Below are positions 1-8,079 of a stretch of 64,000 nt of DNA, piece after piece. The DNA comes from Bacillus sp. IITD106 (GTDB lineage Bacteria > Bacillota > Bacilli > Bacillales > Bacillaceae_C), in contig NZ_JAIAZY010000003.1 in the NCBI RefSeq assembly GCF_019459225.1, forward strand, positions 124,001 through 188,000. Reading direction: 5' to 3'. Both the position numbers and the translations under genes were made by a program. Each line of letters begins with the position of its first letter. The stretch's first letter is position 1. Below the pieces are notes generated by a model. It saw nothing but the letters and a program-made list of their open reading frames with translations. It had not been told where the DNA came from and did no database searches.

Positions 1-949
1 AATGAACGGAAGAATTGTGGCAGGGCTTTACAGTATGAATTCCCACCGACTAATCAGTGTACCTGAGTGCATCGTACAGCATCCTGCAACCAATAAAGTG
101 AATAATGCGATAAAGCAAATTTTTGAAGACTTCAAGGTCCCTATTTTTAATGAAAAAACTAAAAAAGGAATAGTGAAAACGATCGTTACTCGCGTAGGAG
201 TACAAACTGGACAAGTTCAAGTTGTCATCGTGACAGCAGGGGAAAAACTTCCACGTAAAGAAATGATTGCAGAAGAAATAAAAAAACGTCTACCCGAAGT
301 CGTTTCGGTCATGCAAAATATTAACCCAAAACAAACATCACTCGTTTTCGGAGAAAAAACGCTTAATATTACGGGAAAAGAATTCATTGACGAGAAAATG
401 AATGAATTCACTTATGAACTTTCAGCGCGTGCCTTTTTTCAATTAAATCCGGAACAAACAGTAAAACTTTATAATGAAGTAAAAAAAGCCGCTGCCCTCA
501 CCGGAAAGGAAAAAATTGTCGATGCCTATTGTGGTTCTGGAACCATTGGATTATGGCTGTCTGAGGGTGCTGCCGAAATTCGTGGCATGGATATAATTCC
601 AGAATCAATTGAAGACGCAAAGAAAAATGCTTTGAAACATGGTATCCATAACGCTAAGTACGAAACCGGAAAAGCAGAAGATATATTACCAAAATGGTTA
701 ACACAAGGATGGCGTCCAGACGTCATTATTGTAGACCCACCACGCACAGGCTGCGATTCGAAGTTTTTACAAACTCTTTTAAAAATAAAACCAAAGAAAT
801 TCATTTATGTATCCTGCAATCCTTCTACATTGGCAAAAGATTTACAAGCCATCAGCCACATGTATGAAGTGAAGTATATTCAGCCATTGGATATGTTTCC
901 TCAGACTGCACATGTGGAGAGCTGTTCACTACTTGTAAGGAAAGAGTAA
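1..949 (+). CDS. rlmD: 23S rRNA (uracil-5-)-methyltransferase, RlmD/RlmCD family (5' end outside window)
   Basis: This is the C-terminal 315 or so residues of an SAM-dependent RNA m5U methyltransferase of the RumA/RlmD family. Such proteins are usually about 450 residues, so the N-terminal TRAM domain and part of the middle lie before base 1. Visible motifs are the SAM loop [12 protein letters not shown], the [11 protein letters not shown] motif, the catalytic-cysteine motif [13 protein letters not shown] and the C-terminal [14 protein letters not shown]. It modifies 23S rRNA uridines; whether it is the dual-specificity RlmCD type or single-site cannot be told from this part. The in-frame ATG at base 2 is internal and not the true start. 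Confidence 0.93.
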   Translation, partial: MNGRIVAGLYSMNSHRLISVPECIVQHPATNKVNNAIKQIFEDFKVPIFNEKTKKGIVKTIVTRVGVQTGQVQVVIVTAGEKLPRKEMIAEEIKKRLPEVVSVMQNINPKQTSLVFGEKTLNITGKEFIDEKMNEFTYELSARAFFQLNPEQTVKLYNEVKKAAALTGKEKIVDAYCGSGTIGLWLSEGAAEIRGMDIIPESIEDAKKNALKHGIHNAKYETGKAEDILPKWLTQGWRPDVIIVDPPRTGCDSKFLQTLLKIKPKKFIYVSCNPSTLAKDLQAISHMYEVKYIQPLDMFPQTAHVESCSLLVRKE

Positions 950-1246
950 AACAAAGATAAACTCTACAAAGTAAAAATAAATATTTCCGATTTCTGGGTC
1001 TTTTTCTTGTCAAACCACAATAGGTTGTTTCTCAAATGAAATCACACTAATAGAATGATTAATGTTAAAAACATCCATATTATTTCACATTTTAAGAGAG
1101 TATATGGAATAACAGCATTTGAATATATATTACACTTAAATTAAGTATGAAGGAATTGAAAGGGACTTTGAGTGAGTTGAATTATGAATCGTACTTTGAA
1201 GTCTTTAGGTAAACAAAAAAATTTAGAGTATTAAAGGAGTTAGAAG
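950..1246. other. intergenic region before the ECF S component
   Basis: About 300 bases without a convincing gene. It contains a 21-codon frame (1147-1212, ATG to TAA) ending just before the ribosome binding site of the next gene. This could be a leader peptide or chance; no clear ribosome binding site precedes it. I see no recognisable riboswitch and no strong terminator after the rRNA methyltransferase. Confidence 0.4.
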
Positions 1247-1870
1247 TTGAAAATAAAAGACTTTACTTTGGCAGCAATTTTTTTATCCATTATTTTATTA
1301 CTTGCTTTCACACCGTTTGGGTTTATCCATTTAGGTGTAATTAAAGCAACTTTGATTCATATTCCAATCATTATAGCATCGATTATGTTAGGTCCAAAAA
1401 TTGGTGCTTTTCTAGGACTTATGTTTGGATTCACTAGTATTGCAACGAATACGATCAGTCCAACCTTGTTATCATTTGCTTTTTCACCAGTAATTCCTGT
1501 TTTAGGAACAAGTCAAGGGAGTTTTTGGGCATTATTTATTGCACTTGTTCCAAGAGTAATCATTGGATTTATTCCTTATTACATATTCAAGGTTGTTCAA
1601 AAAGTTATAAAAAAGAATGATTCGAATCAAAAGCCGGCTTTATTTTTAACTGGCTTACTTTCAACGTTCATTCATACTTTTTTAGTTTTGGGTTCAATTT
1701 CTTTGATCTTTAATGAAGCGTATGCTCAAGCAATTAATGCCGGTAGCATTAGTGCCATTTATAAAGCCATTTTAACTGTGTTTTTTACAAATGGCCTTGC
1801 TGAAGCAGTCCTTGCTGGAATAGTAACAATGGCAGTGACACCACAGTTATTAAAGTTATCCAAAAAATGA
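1247..1870 (+). CDS. ECF transporter S component (substrate unknown, PanT-like)
   Basis: A 207-residue, very hydrophobic protein with about six membrane segments and the small-residue-rich pattern of ECF vitamin transporter S components (ECF_trnsprt family). It would bind a micronutrient and work with the shared EcfA/A'/T energising module, which is not encoded here. The early segment (LGVIKATLIHIPIIIASI, then LGPKIGAFLG) resembles the pantothenate-type group, so pantothenate is a possible substrate, but this is a family impression only. The start is TTG at 1247, supported by AAAGGAGT at 1233-1240. Its stop overlaps a possible downstream small ORF by ATGA. Confidence 0.8.
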   Translation: MKIKDFTLAAIFLSIILLLAFTPFGFIHLGVIKATLIHIPIIIASIMLGPKIGAFLGLMFGFTSIATNTISPTLLSFAFSPVIPVLGTSQGSFWALFIALVPRVIIGFIPYYIFKVVQKVIKKNDSNQKPALFLTGLLSTFIHTFLVLGSISLIFNEAYAQAINAGSISAIYKAILTVFFTNGLAEAVLAGIVTMAVTPQLLKLSKK

Positions 1871-2001
1871 ATCATTCTTTAATAGGGTCTAGTGCAAAAT
1901 TTTCCATCTTTGCATTATGGGCGGATAAACATGATCATCATAATGACATATTTGAAACGTGGTTTGCTACTGTCACTAATACTAATGAAATATCACATTA
2001 A
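1867..2001 (+). CDS. possible small protein coupled to the ECF S component (44 aa)
   Basis: An ATG-started frame of 44 codons overlaps the stop of the preceding ECF gene by four bases (ATGA), the usual arrangement for translational coupling. The product is rich in His, Asp and Asn and has no family I recognise. It may be a real small protein, a decayed gene end, or chance. No separate ribosome binding site is evident. Confidence 0.3.
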   Translation: MNHSLIGSSAKFSIFALWADKHDHHNDIFETWFATVTNTNEISH

Positions 2002-2114
2002 ATACGTGGAGATTCCCTTCACCTTCCCTTTTTCTTCATGAACTCATTAAAACCCGTAACACAAACCCACAAGCAAGAATATTTTGAAAGGAGAATATAG
2101 AGGAGGTAAGGCAA

Positions 2115-2402
2115 ATGGATCATACTGTACAAGATCAAAGGGATATGAAGCATTTTCATGATAAGTGTAAACATCATTTGTATCAATTTGTTCAAGTTGA
2201 ATTAAAAGATGGCTCTGTTTATCAAGGAATACTCCACAGCCATGATCATGAAAAATTATATCTTATTATGCCTAAAATGCATCATCACATGGAAGAAGAA
2301 AGCAGCAGCCGCTTATTTCCATTTTTTGGACCTTTTGGGTTGTTCGGATTCCCTTTCTTTGGAATTAGAGCATTCGGACCATTTTTCCCATTCTTTATCT
2401 AA
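2115..2402 (+). CDS. small His/Phe-rich protein with LSm-like segment
   Basis: A 95-residue protein. The N-terminal part is His-rich; residues about 20-55 read like a short Sm-like beta segment (VQVELKDGSVYQGIL, then a KLYLIMP strand). The C-terminal 30 residues are almost entirely Phe, Gly, Pro and Leu. Similar short His/Phe-rich proteins occur in bacilli and are often guessed to be coat- or surface-associated, but I do not recognise a function. The start is well supported by GGAGGTAAG at 2102-2110. A strong bidirectional terminator follows directly. Confidence 0.75.
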   Translation: MDHTVQDQRDMKHFHDKCKHHLYQFVQVELKDGSVYQGILHSHDHEKLYLIMPKMHHHMEEESSSRLFPFFGPFGLFGFPFFGIRAFGPFFPFFI

Positions 2403-2414
2403 GCTACGGAACTA

Positions 2415-2458
2415 AAAAGGCTTGCAGTCAAATAAATGGTACTGCAAGCCTTTTCGGT
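2415..2458. terminator. bidirectional intrinsic terminator
   Basis: A perfect 14-base inverted repeat (2415-2428 with 2441-2454, core GGCTTGCAGT / ACTGCAAGCC) with a 12-base loop and T-rich flanks on both strands. It lies between the convergent small His/Phe-rich gene and the minus-strand methyltransferase and can serve both. Confidence 0.9.
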
Positions 2459-3205
2459 TTATTCTTTTGTACATGTAAAAATCCGAAAATCCATGACCCC
2501 ATCGTACTTATACATATTATTAAAATGCTCCATCATGACCATAAAAAGTCTCGGTTCAATAGTTTCCGAGTAATCAAATTCAGGTATTGAATTATTTTCG
2601 GTTAGAGAATATGGCGGTTTGTAAACTTGTATATTTTTAAAACCGATTTCTTCTAATAAAGTGATCCACTCTTCCTCCATTAAGAAAGATCCAAAGCCAT
2701 AAAATTTTTTTATTTCCTCCTGTTCAGGAGCTTCGAGCTGTTGATTTAACGTGAGTTCATTTGCAATGAACCTACCGCCGCTTTTTAATAAGCGAAAAAT
2801 TTCTTTAAGCGCACGAGATGCACTGACAAAAGCAAGCACGGATTCAGAAAAAATATAATCAAAAGTATCTTTCTCTAGCGGACAATTCTCAATGGATGCT
2901 TGAATAATCTCCACAGGTAATTGTGTATTTGCCATTCTATATCTGGACTTTTCCACCATGATTGGGTTAATATCCATCCCTGTTACATTTGCTCCATAAT
3001 GCGAAGCTAAATATGCTGTTGTTTGGCCTGTTCCGCATCCTACATCTAAAATATTTGTAGTTTCGTTTATTTCTTCTGATTCCAATATTTCTTTTGTAAG
3101 ATCCATACCTCCAGGATGTGCACTACCGACACCAAATTTGGATAAGAATTCTAAATAAATAGACTGCTCGATTAGAACCACCTTCTTTATATATCTTTTT
3201 GGCAT
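2459..3205 (-). CDS. class I SAM-dependent methyltransferase
   Basis: A 248-residue methyltransferase of the UbiE/Methyltransf_11 type. Motif I is ILDVGCGTGQTTAYL (about residues 52-66), followed by an acidic GMDIN motif II and the SGGRFIANEL motif after the DYIFSES strand. The substrate is unknown; the family covers small molecules and lipids. A C-terminal region of about 90 residues after the Rossmann core probably forms the substrate lid. No strong ribosome binding site precedes the chosen ATG. An AAGAAGGTGG stretch lies about eight codons in, so the N-terminus is uncertain. Confidence 0.8.
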   Translation of the reverse strand: MPKRYIKKVVLIEQSIYLEFLSKFGVGSAHPGGMDLTKEILESEEINETTNILDVGCGTGQTTAYLASHYGANVTGMDINPIMVEKSRYRMANTQLPVEIIQASIENCPLEKDTFDYIFSESVLAFVSASRALKEIFRLLKSGGRFIANELTLNQQLEAPEQEEIKKFYGFGSFLMEEEWITLLEEIGFKNIQVYKPPYSLTENNSIPEFDYSETIEPRLFMVMMEHFNNMYKYDGVMDFRIFTCTKE

Positions 3206-3414
3206 GATATGAAATAAGAAGAGAATGGGTTCCTGTCATTAAGCAGTATTGCCTGTACTTAGCTCATCGTCATTATATTCTCTATTGATTTACTATAAAA
3301 ATTAAAGTCATTTTCAAGAGTATATATCCTGAGACCAGTATGTCATTGAAATGCACTCGCGCTCTTGTTGTTAAGATTCTAATACTTTAATTTCTGAGAA
3401 TTTGTTTCTGCCTG

Positions 3415-3423
3415 TGATATAAT
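3415..3423 (+). promoter_or_regulatory. extended -10 promoter element for the YesL-family gene
   Basis: TGATATAAT is a perfect extended -10 hexamer (TGnTATAAT) 51 bases upstream of the next start codon. No good -35 hexamer sits at the usual distance, which fits an extended -10 promoter. Confidence 0.55.
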
Positions 3424-3474
3424 CAACAAAGAAGGACCGATACAACTTTGTCGTACTGGTAGGAGGGTTTTGCG

Positions 3475-4125
3475 ATGGAAATGAAAGGCCTTCTTGGAGG
3501 GTTATATAAGTTAGGAGACTGGATTATTCGTCTCATCTATGTAAATTTCCTTTGGATTTTTTTTATTCTTGTAGGTGGGGTTGTTTGTGGCATTATGCCA
3601 TCTACGGCAGCATTATTTTCTGTGATGCGTAAATGGATGAAAGAGGAAGTTGATCTTCCCGTATTTAAAACGTACTGGCATGGGTTTAAACAAGAATTTG
3701 CCAAATCTAATATGATTGGTCTAACTTTAGGTATTCTAGTAATCATCTTTTATATTGATTATAGAGTAATCCTAATTTCTCAAGGGACATCCTTTCAAAT
3801 ACTTGCACTCTTACTGATTATCATATTGTTTTTATTTTGTTTGATGTGCCTATATATTTTTCCTGTGTTCGTAAGCTATGAAATGAAGCTCCTTAACTAT
3901 TTTAAATATAGCTTTTTATTTGCCTTTGCAAGTCCGCTTTCGACGATAATCATGATTATAGGACTATTCTTTACTGGCATTTTAGCTATTATAGTACCTG
4001 GACTAATCGTTTTCCTCGGAGCGAGTGCACCAGCGTTTATTATGATGGCATCGGCAAATCGTGCCTTTGAAAAAATCAAACATAAAGTCCAACGATATCC
4101 AGATCAGCATGATATAACTACTTAG
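3475..4125 (+). CDS. YesL-family (DUF624) membrane protein
   Basis: A 216-residue integral membrane protein with about five membrane segments. The N-terminal region reads GLYKLGDWIIRLIYVNFLW, followed by a glycine-rich segment and PSTAALFSVMRKWMKEE, which is characteristic of the DUF624/YesL family. Members sit beside Lpl/Yes-type sugar ABC transporters and glycan-degradation genes, as here, but their biochemical role is not established. It has its own promoter and a GGAGGG ribosome binding site, so it is likely transcribed separately from the following ABC operon. Confidence 0.85.
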   Translation: MEMKGLLGGLYKLGDWIIRLIYVNFLWIFFILVGGVVCGIMPSTAALFSVMRKWMKEEVDLPVFKTYWHGFKQEFAKSNMIGLTLGILVIIFYIDYRVILISQGTSFQILALLLIIILFLFCLMCLYIFPVFVSYEMKLLNYFKYSFLFAFASPLSTIIMIIGLFFTGILAIIVPGLIVFLGASAPAFIMMASANRAFEKIKHKVQRYPDQHDITT

Positions 4126-4479
4126 TGAAAAACATCCCCTTCTGATTCATGGATAGTTTATTTTATCAGCTCTTTTGTAAGCCGTTACATAACAAATCAA
4201 AATTCTCATATTATGGATTTCCACCTATTTATCATTTTCTACCCTTGTCCTAACCCTTGATATAGCAGGGGTTTTTGTGTTTTACAGATGATTTTTTTGT
4301 CAGGGTATAGAGTGAGTGAAAATCGTTTGTTTACAATTGTTGCTAATAATTCTATATTTGATGTGCCTGTAGATGAGGGCGAATATTGTGAATATGATCA
4401 AATATATGTTGTGTTGATCGTATAGTATTTCCCCTTATTTGGTGATAAAAAAAGTATTTAAAAAAAGGGAGGAAATTAA
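4126..4479. other. intergenic region with a weak terminator and a 45-codon orphan frame
   Basis: After DUF624 there is a small CCC/GGGG hairpin with a T-run (4252-4276), a plausible weak terminator. A 45-codon frame follows (4288-4425, ATG to TAG) that lacks a ribosome binding site. Its acidic sequence (FDVPVDEGEYCEYDQIYVV) looks more like a gene remnant than random sequence, but I do not recognise it. The last 50 bases carry AT-rich promoter-like DNA and the GGGAGG site of the solute-binding protein gene. Confidence 0.4.
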
Positions 4480-6084
4480 ATGCTAGGTCGATTATCGAAA
4501 TGGTTATTTGTTTTACTTCTTGTCTTTGGTATTTTTGCAGGTTGCAGTAATTCAGGAGAAAAAACTGGCGGTGGAACTGATAAACAAAATGAAAGCGGAA
4601 ACAATTCTGAAGAACAAGTAAATGAACCTACAGAAGATTATGGTGATACGGGAGGAATCAAATTACCTATAGTTGATAAACCAGTAGAAATTACTTGGAT
4701 GCTTGTAAGTGAAGTAAGCAATTTAAAGGATAAAGCCGTCATTAAAGAAATTGAAAAAAGAACAGGAATTAAACTCAATATTCAAGCCTATTCATCCGGA
4801 ACTTACAGTGAAAAATTAAATACAGTTGTGGCATCAGGGCAACTTCCTGATATTTGGCACGGTTTACCTGTTGCAAAGGTAAATGAGCTTGGCCAAAAAG
4901 GTGCGGTCGTTGCCATTAATGAATATTTAGATAAACTTCCTAACTACAAGAAATTGTATGCAGAGGAAAATGATTGGGTTATGAAATCCTTCTCCGATGA
5001 TAAAGGCAATATGTATACATGGCCAATATATGGTGTAAACCGCGAAGTAAACCACGGATTCTTATATCGTAAAGATATTTTTGATAAGCATGGTATAGAC
5101 TTATGGAACAACACTGAAGAATTCTATGAAGCTTTGAAAAAACTAAAGGAAGAATATCCGGATTCCGCCCCTTATGCGTCTAAAACAGCTGAGTTTATTT
5201 ATAGAGACTGGGGATTCGGTTGGGGAATCGCAGGTGCCCAATATCCAGTTTACTATGATGAATCAGATCAAACATGGAAATTCCAATTTACAGATCCAAA
5301 ACATAAAGAAATGTTGGACTTTATGAAAAAACTTTATAATGAAGGATTACTAGATAAGGAGTTTATTACAGATACTGAAGCATCTTGGACAACAAAAATG
5401 ACAACTGGAAAATCATTCGTTACCTTTGACTGGATCGGAAGACTTGATATGTTCTACGAGCAAGTAAAAGCTGAAAATCCAGATTATGATCTGCGTTACG
5501 GTAACCCGGTAGGTCCGGAAAATACAATCCGCAGCTTAGACAAAATTGCTAACTGGGGACACACAGTTACGAAGAATGACAAAAGTGAAATCGCTTTAAA
5601 ACTTCTTGATTACTTATCTAGTCCATCTGGTGCAGAGTTAATTATGGTCGGCGTTAAAGACGAAATCTACAAAGAGGAAGGGGATGGAAAGATTACGTAT
5701 CCTAATTTAAATGTTGATGTCGTCGGTATTAAGGATTTGGAAAACCAATACGGTATGTGGGTAGAAGGAATGTACCTCCGTGCAGATGAGCGAAGTGTGT
5801 ATTTTAATTACACTGAAAAAGAACAAGAGGCACAGGACATGATGCAAGGAAAAATGCAGCCTCTTGATCCTATCTTGAAGTTTAATGACAAAGAAAATGA
5901 CACTATAGCAAAATTACAACCGAACTTATTGACTGCCGGAATTGAATTCAGCACAAAATACGTGATGACTAAATCCCACGGTGATAAGGAATGGGACGCA
6001 TGGCTTGAAGAAGCTAAACGATTGAAGGTAGACGATTATATCCAAGTGTATAACGATGCTCAGAAGCGTTTTGACAGTGAATAA
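4480..6084 (+). CDS. extracellular solute-binding lipoprotein of an Lpl/Yes-type ABC importer
   Basis: A 534-residue family-1 solute-binding protein. It has a lipoprotein signal peptide ending in the lipobox FAGC (Cys at residue 21), then a Gly/Asn/Glu-rich linker and the periplasmic-binding-protein fold (KRTGIKLNIQAYSSGTYSEKL; ASGQLPDIWHGLP). The length and pattern match LplA-type binding proteins, which usually bind oligosaccharides, often uronic-acid- or rhamnose-containing ones. It would sit on the outer face of the membrane and feed the two permeases encoded directly downstream. The substrate cannot be read from the sequence. The start has a strong GGGAGG site. Confidence 0.9.
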   Translation: MLGRLSKWLFVLLLVFGIFAGCSNSGEKTGGGTDKQNESGNNSEEQVNEPTEDYGDTGGIKLPIVDKPVEITWMLVSEVSNLKDKAVIKEIEKRTGIKLNIQAYSSGTYSEKLNTVVASGQLPDIWHGLPVAKVNELGQKGAVVAINEYLDKLPNYKKLYAEENDWVMKSFSDDKGNMYTWPIYGVNREVNHGFLYRKDIFDKHGIDLWNNTEEFYEALKKLKEEYPDSAPYASKTAEFIYRDWGFGWGIAGAQYPVYYDESDQTWKFQFTDPKHKEMLDFMKKLYNEGLLDKEFITDTEASWTTKMTTGKSFVTFDWIGRLDMFYEQVKAENPDYDLRYGNPVGPENTIRSLDKIANWGHTVTKNDKSEIALKLLDYLSSPSGAELIMVGVKDEIYKEEGDGKITYPNLNVDVVGIKDLENQYGMWVEGMYLRADERSVYFNYTEKEQEAQDMMQGKMQPLDPILKFNDKENDTIAKLQPNLLTAGIEFSTKYVMTKSHGDKEWDAWLEEAKRLKVDDYIQVYNDAQKRFDSE

Positions 6085-6121
6085 TGTAGTAAACCGGATA
6101 TAGAGGTTGTCTCATTGGATG

Positions 6122-6146
6122 AGGGCTGGAAAAGAGTACCAGCCCT
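6122..6146 (+). other. intercistronic hairpin between binding-protein and permease genes
   Basis: A perfect 8-base inverted repeat (AGGGCTGG / CCAGCCCT, loop 9) without a following T-run. It is more likely an mRNA-stabilising or processing stem that keeps binding-protein mRNA abundant than a full terminator. Confidence 0.5.
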
Positions 6147-6198
6147 ATATTCCTCGAGTTTAGTCGGGACACTTTATGTTTTATTGGGAGGGACCAGT

Positions 6199-7164
6199 TT
6201 GCCAAAAACACATTCAGAGACGCGTAACATGCTAATAAAACAACAAGAGCCATCACGTTGGGTCTCTATATTTAAACATATTAAACGAGATCGACAATTA
6301 TTGCTGTTATTTATCCCATGTATTGTCTTCTTTGCCCTTTTTCGATATGGCCCAATGTATGGATTAATTATCGCCTTCAAGAATTACGATGTTTGGTCAG
6401 GGATTACAGGAAGTGAATGGATAGGATTAGAGCACTTTCGCACTTTTTTCTCAAGCCCGGATTTCTTAAAACTTTTTAAAAATACAATTCTATTAGGCTT
6501 TTATACCTTACTTATTGGATTTCCGTTTCCAATTATTTTTGCCATTCTCTTGAATGAAGTTCGAATCCTATGGTTCAAAAAGTCGATCCAAACAGTCAGC
6601 TTTTTACCTTCATTTTTGTCTATCGTTATTGTCAGCAGTATGCTGATTGACTTTCTATCTCCTAGTAGCGGGATTATTAATGATATTATCGCTTCACTCG
6701 GTTTTAAAAAAATTTACTTTCTAGTTGAGCCAAGTTGGTTCCGTACCGTTTATATTGGATCTGATATTTGGCAGTTAATGGGATATGAATCCATTCTCTA
6801 TTTAGCAGCAATCGCTGGAATAAGCCCAGACCTTTATGAAGCAGCTAAAGTGGACGGCGCGACAAGATGGGACCGAATTCGCTATATAACCTTGCCGGGA
6901 TTAATGCCAACAATATTAATTTTATTCATTATCAAGGCAGGAAATATGTTCAGAATTGGATTTGAAAAAATCTTATTGATTTATAACCCAATGACGTATG
7001 AGGTTGCTGATGTATTTTCTACTTATGTTTATCGGCAAGGGTTACTTCAAGCGAATTATAGCTATGCGGCTGCAGTCGGTTTGTTTGAAGGGATTATAGC
7101 ATTGATCATGCTATTAATTGCCAATTTGTTAAGTAGAAGGCTTGGAGGTAAAAGCTTATGGTAG
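6199..7164 (+). CDS. ABC sugar transporter permease, LplB type
   Basis: A 321-residue inner-membrane permease with six predicted membrane segments and the cytoplasmic EAA loop (YEAAKVDGATRWDRIRYITLPGL), which docks the ATPase. It forms a heterodimer with the permease encoded next. No ATPase gene is in the operon; in bacilli such importers use a shared MsmX-type ATPase (family knowledge). I chose TTG at 6199 because GGGAGGG (6186-6192) sits at the right distance and the length then matches LplB proteins. The open frame continues upstream to 6115 through the intercistronic hairpin, which is unlikely to be coding. Confidence 0.9.
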   Translation: MPKTHSETRNMLIKQQEPSRWVSIFKHIKRDRQLLLLFIPCIVFFALFRYGPMYGLIIAFKNYDVWSGITGSEWIGLEHFRTFFSSPDFLKLFKNTILLGFYTLLIGFPFPIIFAILLNEVRILWFKKSIQTVSFLPSFLSIVIVSSMLIDFLSPSSGIINDIIASLGFKKIYFLVEPSWFRTVYIGSDIWQLMGYESILYLAAIAGISPDLYEAAKVDGATRWDRIRYITLPGLMPTILILFIIKAGNMFRIGFEKILLIYNPMTYEVADVFSTYVYRQGLLQANYSYAAAVGLFEGIIALIMLLIANLLSRRLGGKSLW

Positions 7165-8021
7165 GAGAAAAGCGAATGACATTTTTTACCGTTATCAATA
7201 CGATCATCCTAAGCGCTGTTGGAATAGCTATTTTATATCCTATCTTTTATATTATCGCTGTATCTTTTAGTGAGACGAGTCAGGTCGTGCAAGGGAATGT
7301 TTGGTTGCTGCCAAAAGGTTTTAACTTAGACGCCTATAAAGAAATATTAAGTCAAAATAAAATCCCTAAAGCCTATTTAAATACGATTATTTATACAGGA
7401 CTAGGAACGATGATTAATTTATTCATGACAGCTATTGCTGCCTATCCTTTATCAAGGGTTACTTTTTTCGGAAGAAAATTTTTTATGCTCGCTATCGTTT
7501 TGACCATGTTCTTTAATGGAGGGATGATTCCTACTTATGTTCTTATTCAAAGTTTAGGCATGATTGATACGATTTGGGCCATCGTCATTCCAAATGCTAT
7601 TTGGACGATTGAATTGCTTATTTTAAAGAGCTTCTTTGAGAGTATGCCTGAATCACTTCGTGAGTCTGCCATCATTGATGGAGCATCGGAGTTTAGAATC
7701 CTGTTCAGCATCATGATTCCACTCTCCAAACCTGCTCTAGCATCAATTGGACTATTCTATTTTATGGGACATTGGAATAGTTATTTTCTACCTATGATTT
7801 ACTTGAATGATTCAGCAAAATATCCACTGCAAGTGATTTTGCGAGATATGCTAATTTTTGCAAATAACGAAAATGAAAGTTTAATTGATAAAGCCGCTTT
7901 GGCCCCTGAAGCATTAAAAAATGCCACCATTTTCATAAGTATGATTCCTGTTTTAATTATTTATCCATTTGCCCAAAAGTACTTTGCAAAAGGGGTAATG
8001 TTAGGTTCTGAGAAGGGATAA
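7158..8021 (+). CDS. ABC sugar transporter permease, LplC/YtcP type
   Basis: A 287-residue permease of the MalG-like class with six membrane segments and an EAA-type loop (ESAIIDGASEFRILFSIMIPL). It overlaps the upstream permease gene by seven bases and has GGAGGT at 7144-7149. It pairs with that permease to form the membrane channel of the importer. The C-terminus (YFAKGVMLGSEKG) is the typical end of YtcP/LplC proteins. Confidence 0.92.
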   Translation: MVGEKRMTFFTVINTIILSAVGIAILYPIFYIIAVSFSETSQVVQGNVWLLPKGFNLDAYKEILSQNKIPKAYLNTIIYTGLGTMINLFMTAIAAYPLSRVTFFGRKFFMLAIVLTMFFNGGMIPTYVLIQSLGMIDTIWAIVIPNAIWTIELLILKSFFESMPESLRESAIIDGASEFRILFSIMIPLSKPALASIGLFYFMGHWNSYFLPMIYLNDSAKYPLQVILRDMLIFANNENESLIDKAALAPEALKNATIFISMIPVLIIYPFAQKYFAKGVMLGSEKG

Positions 8022-8079
8022 TAAAGGGCCTTATCGAATGTAGTGTATGATTACATTCAGACATGACGGGGTGTTACAA

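Noticed and set aside
4318-4337. Catabolite-response (cre) site before the binding-protein gene
   Set aside because: The TGAAAATCG stretch has the wrong spacing and at least three mismatches to the consensus.
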